From: Streptomyces fodineus
GTDB taxonomy: Bacteria; Actinomycetota; Actinomycetes; Streptomycetales; Streptomycetaceae
Length of the DNA stretch: 64,000 nucleotides
Assembly: GCF_001735805.1 (NCBI RefSeq)
Contig: NZ_CP017248.1
Span: 6,014,001 to 6,078,000, forward strand
Direction of reading: 5' to 3'
Part shown: one piece after another, positions 17,678 to 26,243 of the stretch
Layout: each line of letters starts with the position of its first letter
Position numbering within the stretch: the stretch's first letter is position 1
Notes under the pieces: generated by a model
Told to the model about the DNA's origin: nothing
The model's input: the letters and a program-made list of their open reading frames with translations, nothing else
The model's database searches: none
Position numbers and translations under genes: made by a program

Positions 17678-18178
17678 CTACGTCCCGTTCGCCTCCCGGG
17701 CGGCCTGTTCCACCAGGGGGATGATCCGCAGCGGAACGGGGTTCTCCATGACGATCGCCGTGGAGGCCCGGACGATGCCATCAAAACCGACGACCCGGTC
17801 GATCACCCGCTGAAGATCGGCGTTCGAGCGGGCCACCAGACGGCACAGCATGTCCCCGCTGCCGGTGGTGGTCAGCAGCTCCAGGACCTCCGGCACGGTC
17901 GCCAAGTGCGCCCGTACGTCGGGCCCTTGGCCCTGCCGGATCTGCAGCGTCGCAAAGGCCGTCACCGGATATCCGAGGGCCGCCGGATCCACCTGCGGAC
18001 CGAATCCGCGGATCACTCCATTCGACTGAAGCCGGTCCAGGCGTGCCTGCACCGTGCCCCGGGCGACCCCCAGCCGCCGGGACATCTCCAGCACGCCGAT
18101 GCGTGGCTCACGGGCGAGGAGCACGATGATCCGCCCGTCCAGATGATCGATCGCCACGGCACCCCCAGGGATGGTCAT
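17678..18178 (-). CDS. hpdR: Lrp/AsnC-family regulator, HpdR-like
   Basis: This 166-residue protein has an N-terminal helix-turn-helix (MSRRLGVARGTVQARLDRLQ) and a C-terminal RAM effector domain (TGSGDMLCRLVARSNADLQR). It is read away from the 4-hydroxyphenylpyruvate dioxygenase gene, with about 100 bases between. In S. coelicolor the equivalent divergent Lrp protein, HpdR, activates hpdA; that statement is recalled, not checked. Lrp domains of this kind usually bind an amino acid or related acid, here plausibly tyrosine or 4-hydroxyphenylpyruvate. A start seven codons downstream (GTG at 18157) is possible. Confidence 0.8.
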   Translation of the reverse strand: MTIPGGAVAIDHLDGRIIVLLAREPRIGVLEMSRRLGVARGTVQARLDRLQSNGVIRGFGPQVDPAALGYPVTAFATLQIRQGQGPDVRAHLATVPEVLELLTTTGSGDMLCRLVARSNADLQRVIDRVVGFDGIVRASTAIVMENPVPLRIIPLVEQAAREANGT

Positions 18179-18216
18179 CCTGCACAGAAAGACCGTCGAT
18201 ACGGTCGTACCACTGA

Positions 18217-19425
<1,209 letters not shown>

Positions 19426-19462
19426 GCGCAGCTGCGCCCTCCGGCGCCTCCGCTCCGGTTCC

Positions 19463-20911
19463 TCACTGCGGCACGCCCGCATCCGCTGGCTGCGCACCCA
19501 GCGCCGCCAGCGCCGCCCGTGCCACCGGAACCCACAGCGGCGAGAAGTACGGATTGATCCGCAGGGCCTCCTGAAGATGGCGGCGGGCCGGGGCCCACAG
19601 GTCCAGCTCTCGTTCGATCAGGCCCCGGTGGAAGGAGTACGGCGCGCTGCGCACCCCGCCCCTGGAGGTGTCCGTGGCCGCCGTGGCGTAGGCGAGTGCC
19701 TCCTTGTCGGCACCCGCGCGGTGCAGTGCCCAGCCGAGTGCGTCGGCCACCTCGGTGCCCGGCTGGCGCTGCCACTCCGCGCGCAGCCGCCGTACGGCCT
19801 CCTCAGGGTCCCCGTGGTCTGCCTCGAACCGGCCGGTCAGCAGGTCCTCGTCGACCCCGGCCGCCACCTCCCGCCGGACCAGCGCCATCATCTGCGCGTA
19901 CTGCGCCCGGGCCGGCGCGGTCATGCCCTGGGCCTCGTACAGCTCGCCCAGTTCGTAGGCGTCCTGCGGGCTCGGGTGCCGGGCCAGCGCCGCCCCGTAC
20001 GCGGCGTACGCCTGGGTCGTACCGCCCAGCGCTGCCAGCACCCGGCCCTGCCCGGACTGCGCCGCGGGCTGGTCGGGGTCGAGGCGGGCGGCCGCGTCGA
20101 AGTGCCGCAGCGCGTCCTCAAGGTCCCCGCGTTCCCAGGCCAGTTGGCCGAGACCGGTGAGACAGTCGGCCTGCTCGGCCGGGGTGCCGGCGGCGGCCGC
20201 CGCGTCGGTCAGCTGGGCCACCGCGTCCTCGCGCCAGCCCCGGTCCCGGTACACCGCCGAGGCCCGCGCCATCACCGCGGGCCGTGCCGCCGCGCCGGGG
20301 CGCAGCTGAAGCAGCTTGTCCAGACAGGCCCGGGCCGCCTTGTAGTCGCCGAGCCCGGTGTAGGCGTCGATCAGCGGCGGATACGCCGTCCACCGCTTCG
20401 GCGCCGCCTTCAGCGCCCGCTCGCCGTACCACTTCGCCGCCGGAAAGTCCTGGCGGGCCAGGGCCAGCGCGGTCAGGCCGTCGTACGCCTCGGTGTTCTG
20501 CGCCACCGACAAGGAGGTCTGCAGCGCCTGTTCGGCCCGCGGATAGTCCGCCGGACCGGCCGTCCGGCGCCCCCGCTCCACATACGCCCTGCCCAGGACC
20601 GCCCACGCCCGGGCATCCCGGGGATGCGCCCGCACCCGCCGCTCCTCCTGCCCGATGAACGCCGCCAGCTGCCCCAGCGCGGCCGGCAGCCCCGAGACCA
20701 CCGCCGTCGGCACCTGGGCCTGTGGACCGGAGGCGGGCGGCCGGGCGGCTGGGTGCGGCCGTTCCCCGGGCAGCAGCCTCAGCACCCCGCCCGCCACGAC
20801 ACCGCCCACCAGCGCGGTCACCAGCACCCGGCGCAGCCACCGCCGCCTGCGGCGCGGCGGTGGAAACCCGCCCGGCAGGGACGTACCCGACGCACTCACC
20901 CGGTTGCCCAT
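19463..20911 (-). CDS. TPR-repeat membrane-anchored protein
   Basis: This 482-residue protein has an Arg-rich cytoplasmic end (PPRRRRRWLRR), one membrane helix near residues 28-45 and an external helical region. The helical part has at least six tetratricopeptide units, recognisable by repeated patterns such as AWAVLGRAYVERG, YDGLTALALARQD and LGQLAWERGDLEDALRHFDA. TPR arrays bind other proteins; no enzyme motif is present. The Met at 20911 (MGNRVSASG) was chosen over a TTG nine codons earlier. It converges with hppD and is read away from the FAD oxidase gene. Confidence 0.75.
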   Translation of the reverse strand: MGNRVSASGTSLPGGFPPPRRRRRWLRRVLVTALVGGVVAGGVLRLLPGERPHPAARPPASGPQAQVPTAVVSGLPAALGQLAAFIGQEERRVRAHPRDARAWAVLGRAYVERGRRTAGPADYPRAEQALQTSLSVAQNTEAYDGLTALALARQDFPAAKWYGERALKAAPKRWTAYPPLIDAYTGLGDYKAARACLDKLLQLRPGAAARPAVMARASAVYRDRGWREDAVAQLTDAAAAAGTPAEQADCLTGLGQLAWERGDLEDALRHFDAAARLDPDQPAAQSGQGRVLAALGGTTQAYAAYGAALARHPSPQDAYELGELYEAQGMTAPARAQYAQMMALVRREVAAGVDEDLLTGRFEADHGDPEEAVRRLRAEWQRQPGTEVADALGWALHRAGADKEALAYATAATDTSRGGVRSAPYSFHRGLIERELDLWAPARRHLQEALRINPYFSPLWVPVARAALAALGAQPADAGVPQ

Positions 20912-21003
20912 GGCGCTCACTGTGCGGCAATACGACAAGCACCTCCGGGCGGACCAAGCACCGGGTGTCCGGGGTTCACACCGATGGCCGTGAGTGCGAA
21001 CCT

Positions 21004-22419
21004 ATGATCATGAGCCGCATCGAAGCGCCCCGCTCCGAAGACGCTGTGGCGACGAGCGACCTCGCCGACCGGCTCCTGGCCGGTCTTGCCGCCGAGGCCG
21101 TCCTGACCGACCCCGACGTCACCGCCGCCTACGCCAACGACATGGCGAGCTTCTGCCCGGCCGGAGCCCCCGCCGTCGTCGTACTCCCGCGCACCGTCGA
21201 AGAGGTCCAGCACGTCATGCGCGTCGCCACCGAGCTGCGCGTGCCCGTGGTCCCGCAGGGCGCCCGCAGCGGCCTGTCCGGCGGCGCCAACGCCACCGAC
21301 GGCTGCATCGTGCTGTCCCTCACCAAGATGGACCGCATCCTGGAGATCAGCCCCGTCGACCGGATCGCCGTGGTCGAACCGGGCGTGATCAACGCGACCC
21401 TCTCCCACGCGGTCGCAGAACACGGCCTGTACTACCCGCCGGACCCCTCCAGCTGGGAGATGTGCACCATCGGCGGCAACATCGGCACGGGCTCCGGCGG
21501 CCTGTGCTGCGTCAAGTACGGCGTGACCGCCGAGTACGTCCTCGGCCTGGACGTCGTCCTCGCCGACGGCCGCCTGATGTCCACCGGCCGCCGCACCGCC
21601 AAGGGCGTCGCCGGGTACGACCTCACCCGCCTGTTCGTCGGTTCCGAGGGCTCGCTCGGCATCGTCGTCCGCGCGGTCCTCGCCCTCAGGCCCAAGCCGC
21701 CGCAGCAGCTGGTGCTGGCCGCCGAGTTCCCCTCCGCGGCGGCCGCCTGCGACGCCGTCTGCCGGATCATGGAGGGCGGTCACGTCCCCTCCCTCCTCGA
21801 ACTGATGGACCGTACGACCGTCAAGGCGGTCAACGACCTCGCCCACATGGGCCTGCCGGAGACCACCGAGGCGCTGCTGCTGGCCGCCTTCGACACCCCG
21901 GACCCGGCCGCCGACCTCGCCGCGGTCGGCGCCCTGTGCGAGGCCGCCGGCGCCACCGAGGTCGTCCCGGCCGAGGACGCGGCCGAGTCCGAGATGCTGC
22001 TGAAGGCCCGGCGGCTCTCGCTGACCGCGCTGGAGGCGGTCAAGGGCACGACGATGATCGACGACGTGTGCGTGCCCCGCTCGAAGCTCGGCGCGATGCT
22101 GGAGGGCGTCGAGCGGATCGCCGAGAAGTACCAGCTGACCATCGGCGTCTGCGCACACGCCGGCGACGGCAACACGCACCCCACGGTCTGCTTCGACGCG
22201 GCGGACGCGGACGAGTCCCGGCGGGCCCGCGAGTCCTTCGACGAGATCATGGCCCTCGGCCTTCAGCTCGGCGGCACCATCACCGGCGAACACGGCGTCG
22301 GCGTACTGAAGAAGGAGTGGCTGGCCCGGGAGATCGGCCCGGTCGGGGTCGAGATGCAGCGTGCCGTGAAGCAGGCCTTCGACCCGCTGGGCATCCTCAA
22401 CCCCGGCAAGGTCCTCTGA
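21004..22419 (+). CDS. FAD-linked oxidase, GlcD / D-lactate dehydrogenase type
   Basis: This 471-residue flavoprotein has the FAD-binding-4 (PCMH) fold: VVPQGARSGLSGGA, then IGGNIGTGSGGLCCVKYG for the pyrophosphate. The C-terminal oxidase cap has CAHAGDGNTHP and GTITGEHGVG, whose His residues handle the substrate. Members oxidise glycolate, D-lactate or D-2-hydroxyglutarate and pass electrons to the quinone pool. No GlcE or GlcF gene is beside it, so a stand-alone D-2-hydroxyacid dehydrogenase is likely. Two in-frame ATGs (21004 and 21010) compete as start. The stop lies close to the convergent ssgG end. Confidence 0.88.
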   Translation: MIMSRIEAPRSEDAVATSDLADRLLAGLAAEAVLTDPDVTAAYANDMASFCPAGAPAVVVLPRTVEEVQHVMRVATELRVPVVPQGARSGLSGGANATDGCIVLSLTKMDRILEISPVDRIAVVEPGVINATLSHAVAEHGLYYPPDPSSWEMCTIGGNIGTGSGGLCCVKYGVTAEYVLGLDVVLADGRLMSTGRRTAKGVAGYDLTRLFVGSEGSLGIVVRAVLALRPKPPQQLVLAAEFPSAAAACDAVCRIMEGGHVPSLLELMDRTTVKAVNDLAHMGLPETTEALLLAAFDTPDPAADLAAVGALCEAAGATEVVPAEDAAESEMLLKARRLSLTALEAVKGTTMIDDVCVPRSKLGAMLEGVERIAEKYQLTIGVCAHAGDGNTHPTVCFDAADADESRRARESFDEIMALGLQLGGTITGEHGVGVLKKEWLAREIGPVGVEMQRAVKQAFDPLGILNPGKVL

Positions 22420-22436
22420 GCCCCCGGTACGGCCAC

Positions 22437-22849
22437 TCACCGGGCGAGCAGCTGGTCGAGGGCGTCGTCGATGCCCAGCTGCCCGCCCTCGGTCCCCGGG
22501 GGACCGCCCGCAGGGTCCGCTCCAGCCAGGCCGACACCTGCGGGACCGGCGCCTCCAGCAGCGCGTCGCCGTCCGGCGAGCTGAGCGCCATCAGTACGAC
22601 ACTGCGCCCGTCCGCCTTGGCCGACCACACCCGCACGTCCCCGTGCCCGCACGGCCGGAACACCCCCTCCACCAGCAGCTCGCGGGCGAACGTCCAGTTG
22701 ACGGGGAAGTCGGAGTTGATGTGGAAGGTGATGTGGACGGCGTACGGATCGTCGCTGCGGTAGGTCAGCCGGGCCGGCACCGGGATGTCCCGCTCCGGCG
22801 ACAGGATGAGCCGCAACTCCAGCTCCCGCTCCACCACGGTGTGATGCAT
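22437..22849 (-). CDS. ssgG: SsgA-like sporulation/cell-division protein SsgG, with apparent frameshift
   Basis: SsgA-like proteins steer septum placement and wall synthesis during Streptomyces sporulation. The sequence from the ATG at 22849 (AAAGG upstream) is canonical: MHHTVVERELELRLILSP, then LTYRSDDPYAVHITFHI and GDALLEAPVPQVSAWLERTL. After Arg-Ala-Val-Pro the reading frame goes wrong. As written it runs to 22397, giving a 150-residue protein. One extra C in the run at 22498-22502 (read on the minus strand) would restore Pro-Gly-Thr-Glu-Gly-Gly-Gln-Leu-Gly-Ile-Asp-Asp, ending at 22437 with 137 residues, the family length. The symbol rests on resemblance to the S. coelicolor gene in the same neighbourhood. 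Confidence 0.8.
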
Positions 22850-23084
22850 GACGTTGCCTTTCTGCACTGTCCGGGCCGCTCGGACCGGGCCCGCACCGGG
22901 GGAGAGCGGGCCGGGGCCGGACCATTACGCGGGTTCGGGGAATTTTTTTTCGCGGACCTGTGAGAGCCGGATGCGGTGTTGCCCGGAAAGGGGTGGGTCC
23001 TGCGGGACTGGCGCTGCGGGGTGCCCCGGTCTGATAGATGTGGAGGCTCCCATCCCACCCCCGAGCAGATACGGGACGACGGAC

Positions 23085-24833
23085 ATGAGCGCCCCAACCC
23101 CGGCCCCAGGTGACGACAGGCCCCGCGAGGGCTACTACCCGGACCCGTCCATCCCCGGATACGTCCGGTACTGGAACGGCGCCTCCTGGGTGCCCGGCAC
23201 CAGCCGCCCGGCGCCGAAGGACGGCGAATCGCTCGCCCCGCCGCCCGGCGTCCGTCCCGCGACCCCGCCTCCGGCGGTGGAGGAGACGGGCCCGCACTTC
23301 TTCGACGAGGACCCGGCGCCGGCACCCGCCGGGCAGGACGGGGCCGGTACCTGGCCGGCCGACGACCGGAGCGGTGCGGGCCGTGCCGGGTACGGCGACC
23401 CGGGCGCGGGGCGGGGCGCCGCCGGTCAGGGCGCCGGTCGGTCCGGTGCCGGGCTCGGTGGTCACGGGGCCGGGCAGCCGGGTGCCGGTGGCGCCGAGCG
23501 GACCGCCTGGGGCGCCGACCCGCGGGTGCCCGCGGAGGGCCCGGCCCGGCCGGCCGGCCAGAGCGGCCGCACCGACGGCGGGCCGGGGGAGGGCGACGAC
23601 CCGGATCCCGGCGGCACCTTCATCTTCCGCCGGCCGGTTCCGGGGCCCGCGGCCGTCAAGGACGAGGGCACGATGACGTTCCGCCCGGTACCGGGCCAGG
23701 TCCGGCCGGGCACGCAGCCCGCGCCCGGCCCGCAGGCCTTTGACGCGGAAGCCGGGGCGGACTCCGGTTTCGGACCGCACGGCGCGGCCCAGGGCCCCGG
23801 TTTCGGTGCGCCCGCGACGGGTGCGGGCGGCCAGGACGCGGGTGCGGGCGGTTCGTCCACGGCGTCCGGCGGCTTCGGGCCCCCGGTCTCCGGCGCCGGT
23901 GCCGGTTTCGGTGCGCAGGGTCCGGGCTTCGGTGCCCCGGCGTCCGGTGGGGGCGCGGCCGGTCACGACGCGGGTGCGGCCGGTGCCGCCGGGTCGCCCG
24001 GTGGCTTCGGTCCGCAGGGCCCCGTCGGCGCGCCCGCCCCGCACGCCACCCCGTCCTCCTCGACCCCCTCTTCCCCGGCGCCGGGCCCCGGCTTCGGGGC
24101 CGGGAAGGCCGCCGCCGCTCGCGCCGCCGCGCAGGCACCGCAGGCCCAGGGTGCCCAGGCGGCCGTGGCGCCCTCCGTGCCGGCGCAGAGCGGTCCGCCG
24201 GTCACCCCGGTGACCAGCGGGCCCGGCGGCGGGCAGGCGTCCTGGGCGCAGCAGGTGCACCAGCTGGCCGGTGGCGCCGACGAGCAGCCCGTGGCGCCGT
24301 GGAAGCCGCCGGTGGAGGACGTGTTCCAGGCGGCCGCGCGCCGCCAGTCCGCCGCCCGCCCCGCCGCACTGGGCAAGCGGCTCGCCGCCCGGCTGATCGA
24401 CACCCTGGTCATGGGCGCGGTGGTGGCCGCCGCGGCCGTACCGCTCGGCACCCGGGCCGCCGACCACGTCCAGCAGAAGATCGACGCGGCCAGGCTGTCC
24501 GGCCGTGAGGTCACCGTCTGGCTGCTCGACGGCACGACCGCCACCAGCCTCGGCATCGTGCTCGCCGTCCTGCTGGTCTTCGGCGCCGTGTACGAGGCGC
24601 TGCCGACCGCCAGATGGGGCCGCACCCTCGGCAAGAAGCTGCTGGGTCTTCAGGTGCGGGACATCGAGGGGCACGAGCCCCCGGGCTTCGGCCCGGCGCT
24701 GCGCCGCTGGCTGGTCTACAGCGTGCCCGGCCTGCTCGGCATCGGTGTGCTGGGCGTGCTGTGGTGCCTGTTCGACCGGCCCTGGCACCAGTGCTGGCAC
24801 GACAAGGCGGCGCACACCTTCGTCGCGGGCTGA
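23085..24833 (+). CDS. RDD-family membrane protein with DUF2510 head and long Gly/Ala/Pro-rich linker
   Basis: This 582-residue protein starts with a DUF2510 module (GYYPDPSIPGYVRYWNGASW, about 16-35). A low-complexity stretch of some 370 residues follows, rich in Gly, Ala and Pro with recurring GPGFGAP units. It ends with an RDD domain of three or four membrane helices from about residue 430 (LGKRLAARLIDTLVM, TLGKKLLGLQVRD, then DKAAHTFV). RDD proteins are thought to move small ions or osmolytes, or to serve as membrane scaffolds. A second RDD gene follows directly, and a hairpin (24836-24865) lies between them. Confidence 0.85.
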   Translation: MSAPTPAPGDDRPREGYYPDPSIPGYVRYWNGASWVPGTSRPAPKDGESLAPPPGVRPATPPPAVEETGPHFFDEDPAPAPAGQDGAGTWPADDRSGAGRAGYGDPGAGRGAAGQGAGRSGAGLGGHGAGQPGAGGAERTAWGADPRVPAEGPARPAGQSGRTDGGPGEGDDPDPGGTFIFRRPVPGPAAVKDEGTMTFRPVPGQVRPGTQPAPGPQAFDAEAGADSGFGPHGAAQGPGFGAPATGAGGQDAGAGGSSTASGGFGPPVSGAGAGFGAQGPGFGAPASGGGAAGHDAGAAGAAGSPGGFGPQGPVGAPAPHATPSSSTPSSPAPGPGFGAGKAAAARAAAQAPQAQGAQAAVAPSVPAQSGPPVTPVTSGPGGGQASWAQQVHQLAGGADEQPVAPWKPPVEDVFQAAARRQSAARPAALGKRLAARLIDTLVMGAVVAAAAVPLGTRAADHVQQKIDAARLSGREVTVWLLDGTTATSLGIVLAVLLVFGAVYEALPTARWGRTLGKKLLGLQVRDIEGHEPPGFGPALRRWLVYSVPGLLGIGVLGVLWCLFDRPWHQCWHDKAAHTFVAG

Positions 24834-24835
24834 CC

Positions 24836-24865
24836 GGACGGCCCCGGTACTCCGTACGGCCGTCC
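24836..24865 (+). terminator. Hairpin after first RDD gene
   Basis: GGACGGCC (24836-24843) pairs with GGCCGTCC (24858-24865); an inner GTAC/GTAC pair can extend the stem. There is no T-run, as is usual for Streptomyces terminators. Confidence 0.5.
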
Positions 24866-24905
24866 GCCGGATGCGGAGCCGGGGTGTTCGCGGTCCACTC
24901 GGGCC

Positions 24906-25636
24906 ATGAGCAGCGAACCGCCCCCCGGCTCCGGAGAGCAGCCCCCGAGGACGACCCGTTCAGGAAGCGGCCCCCGTCGGACCAGGGGTCGGGCTCGCCG
25001 TACGACACCCCGTACGGCGGCGCCCAGCAGCCCCCACCGCCCGGCGGCGGGGGCCCGCAACAGCCCCCCGGCGGCGGTCAGCCACCCCCGTACGGCGGAG
25101 GTGAGCCCCCGCCCTATGGCGGCGGACCCTACGGCGGCGGCCCTTATGGCGCGGGTCCCGGCGGCTACCCGAGTGACCCGCTGGCCGGTATGCCCCCGCT
25201 CGCCGACAGTGTCAGGCGGACGTTCGCGCGGATCGTCGACATGATCCTCGTCGGTATCGTCGTCTGGCTGCTCACCTGGGCTTTCGGCGTGCGCGAGTAC
25301 CAGGTCAACGGCAACCACGTCGAGGTCGGCAAGTCCGTGGGGCAGTCCTTCATCGCGGCCGTGCTGTACATCGCGTACGACACCTTCATGATGACCAAGT
25401 ACGGCCAGACCCTCGGCAAGAAGTGGCTCGACATGCGGGTGGCGAACCTGGACAACGGCGCCACGCCCTCCGTACAGACCAACCTGATCCGTGCCTTCGT
25501 GCTGTGGGTGCCGTTCGCCTTCTGCTGTGCCTGCATCTGGACGGCGATCTGCGGTGGTTGGAGCTACTTCGACCGGCCCTACAAACAGGGCCTGCACGAC
25601 AAGGCGGCCAAAACGGTGGTGGTCAGCACCCGTTGA
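24906..25636 (+). CDS. Second RDD-family protein, N-terminal frameshift
   Basis: The clear part runs from about 24947 to 25636. It holds a Pro/Gly/Tyr-rich head with Pro-Tyr-Gly-Gly-Gly repeats, then an RDD domain (SVRRTFARIVDMILVG, TLGKKWLDMRVANLD, ending GLHDKAAKTVVVSTR). The natural start, ATG at 24906 (MSSEPPPGSGEQPP), is in a different frame. One extra C in the C5 run at 24942-24946 would join the two parts and give the usual MSSEPPPGSG... start followed by EDDPFRKRPP. Without it, translation could start only at an unsupported GTG (24884) or at an internal ATG just before the RDD domain. This is either a real frameshift or a base missing from the assembly. Confidence 0.7.
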
Positions 25637-25651
25637 GCGAAACCGGCGCAC

Positions 25652-25701
25652 ACAGGACAGCGGCGGGTCCGTGAGAGGTCACGGACCCGCCGCTGTCCTG
25701 T
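25652..25701. terminator. Strong bidirectional terminator between converging genes
   Basis: A perfect 23-bp inverted repeat (25652-25674 with 25679-25701) surrounds the four-base loop GAGG. It lies between the end of the second RDD gene and the end of the small membrane protein gene on the other strand, and would end both transcripts. Confidence 0.85.
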
Positions 25702-25710
25702 GCGCACGGT

Positions 25711-25956
25711 TCACAGCGCCGTGGACACCGGCTGCCCCTGGGGTGCGGGCTCGGCGGATTCGGCCGGTGCCTCGGTCGCGGGGGCCTTCGGCAGCGGCAC
25801 CGTCATCGCCACGAGCAGGCCCAGGGCCAGTGCGGAGAGGGCGATGACGGTTATCCCGAGGCCCGAACCCGTCTGGGACAGCAGCAGCATGGCGAGCGTC
25901 GAGAAGATCACGGTGCAGGAACCGTAAACGAGCTGTGCGGCAGTCGGACGAGGCAT
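25711..25956 (-). CDS. Small two-helix membrane protein
   Basis: This 81-residue protein has two hydrophobic segments (about 8-25 and 32-52) and an Ala/Pro/Glu-rich tail. I do not recognise a family. GAGGA lies eight bases before the ATG. It is read away from the M6 protease gene, with about 290 bases between them. Confidence 0.65.
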   Translation of the reverse strand: MPRPTAAQLVYGSCTVIFSTLAMLLLSQTGSGLGITVIALSALALGLLVAMTVPLPKAPATEAPAESAEPAPQGQPVSTAL

Positions 25957-26243
25957 GGCGATCGTGTCCTCGGAAGTCTTCGGGGGATGGGCGGTGCCGT
26001 TCGACTCTCTTCGCGTGCATGCCCGAACGAGGCGCCCGGTAAGCGTGACCTAACCCACGGTACAGGTGCACGGGGGGCGCACAGGAAGCACGGTATCCGT
26101 AAAGCGGACGTCAGATCCGCATAGTGCACAGGAAGTGGCCGAGTCAAGGTCTGTCTTTTCTGCTAAACGTCTAGTCAAATTACGTCACTTGAAACACGCG
26201 CACGACCATGCACACCTGCGTGCAGCGCAAGAGGGGAACTCAA

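Noticed and set aside
22437-24815. Open frame of about 790 codons opposite the first RDD gene
   Set aside because: It arises from GC-skewed shadow codons. Its last 20 codons coincide with the displaced end of ssgG, which is informative, but the rest is not a protein.
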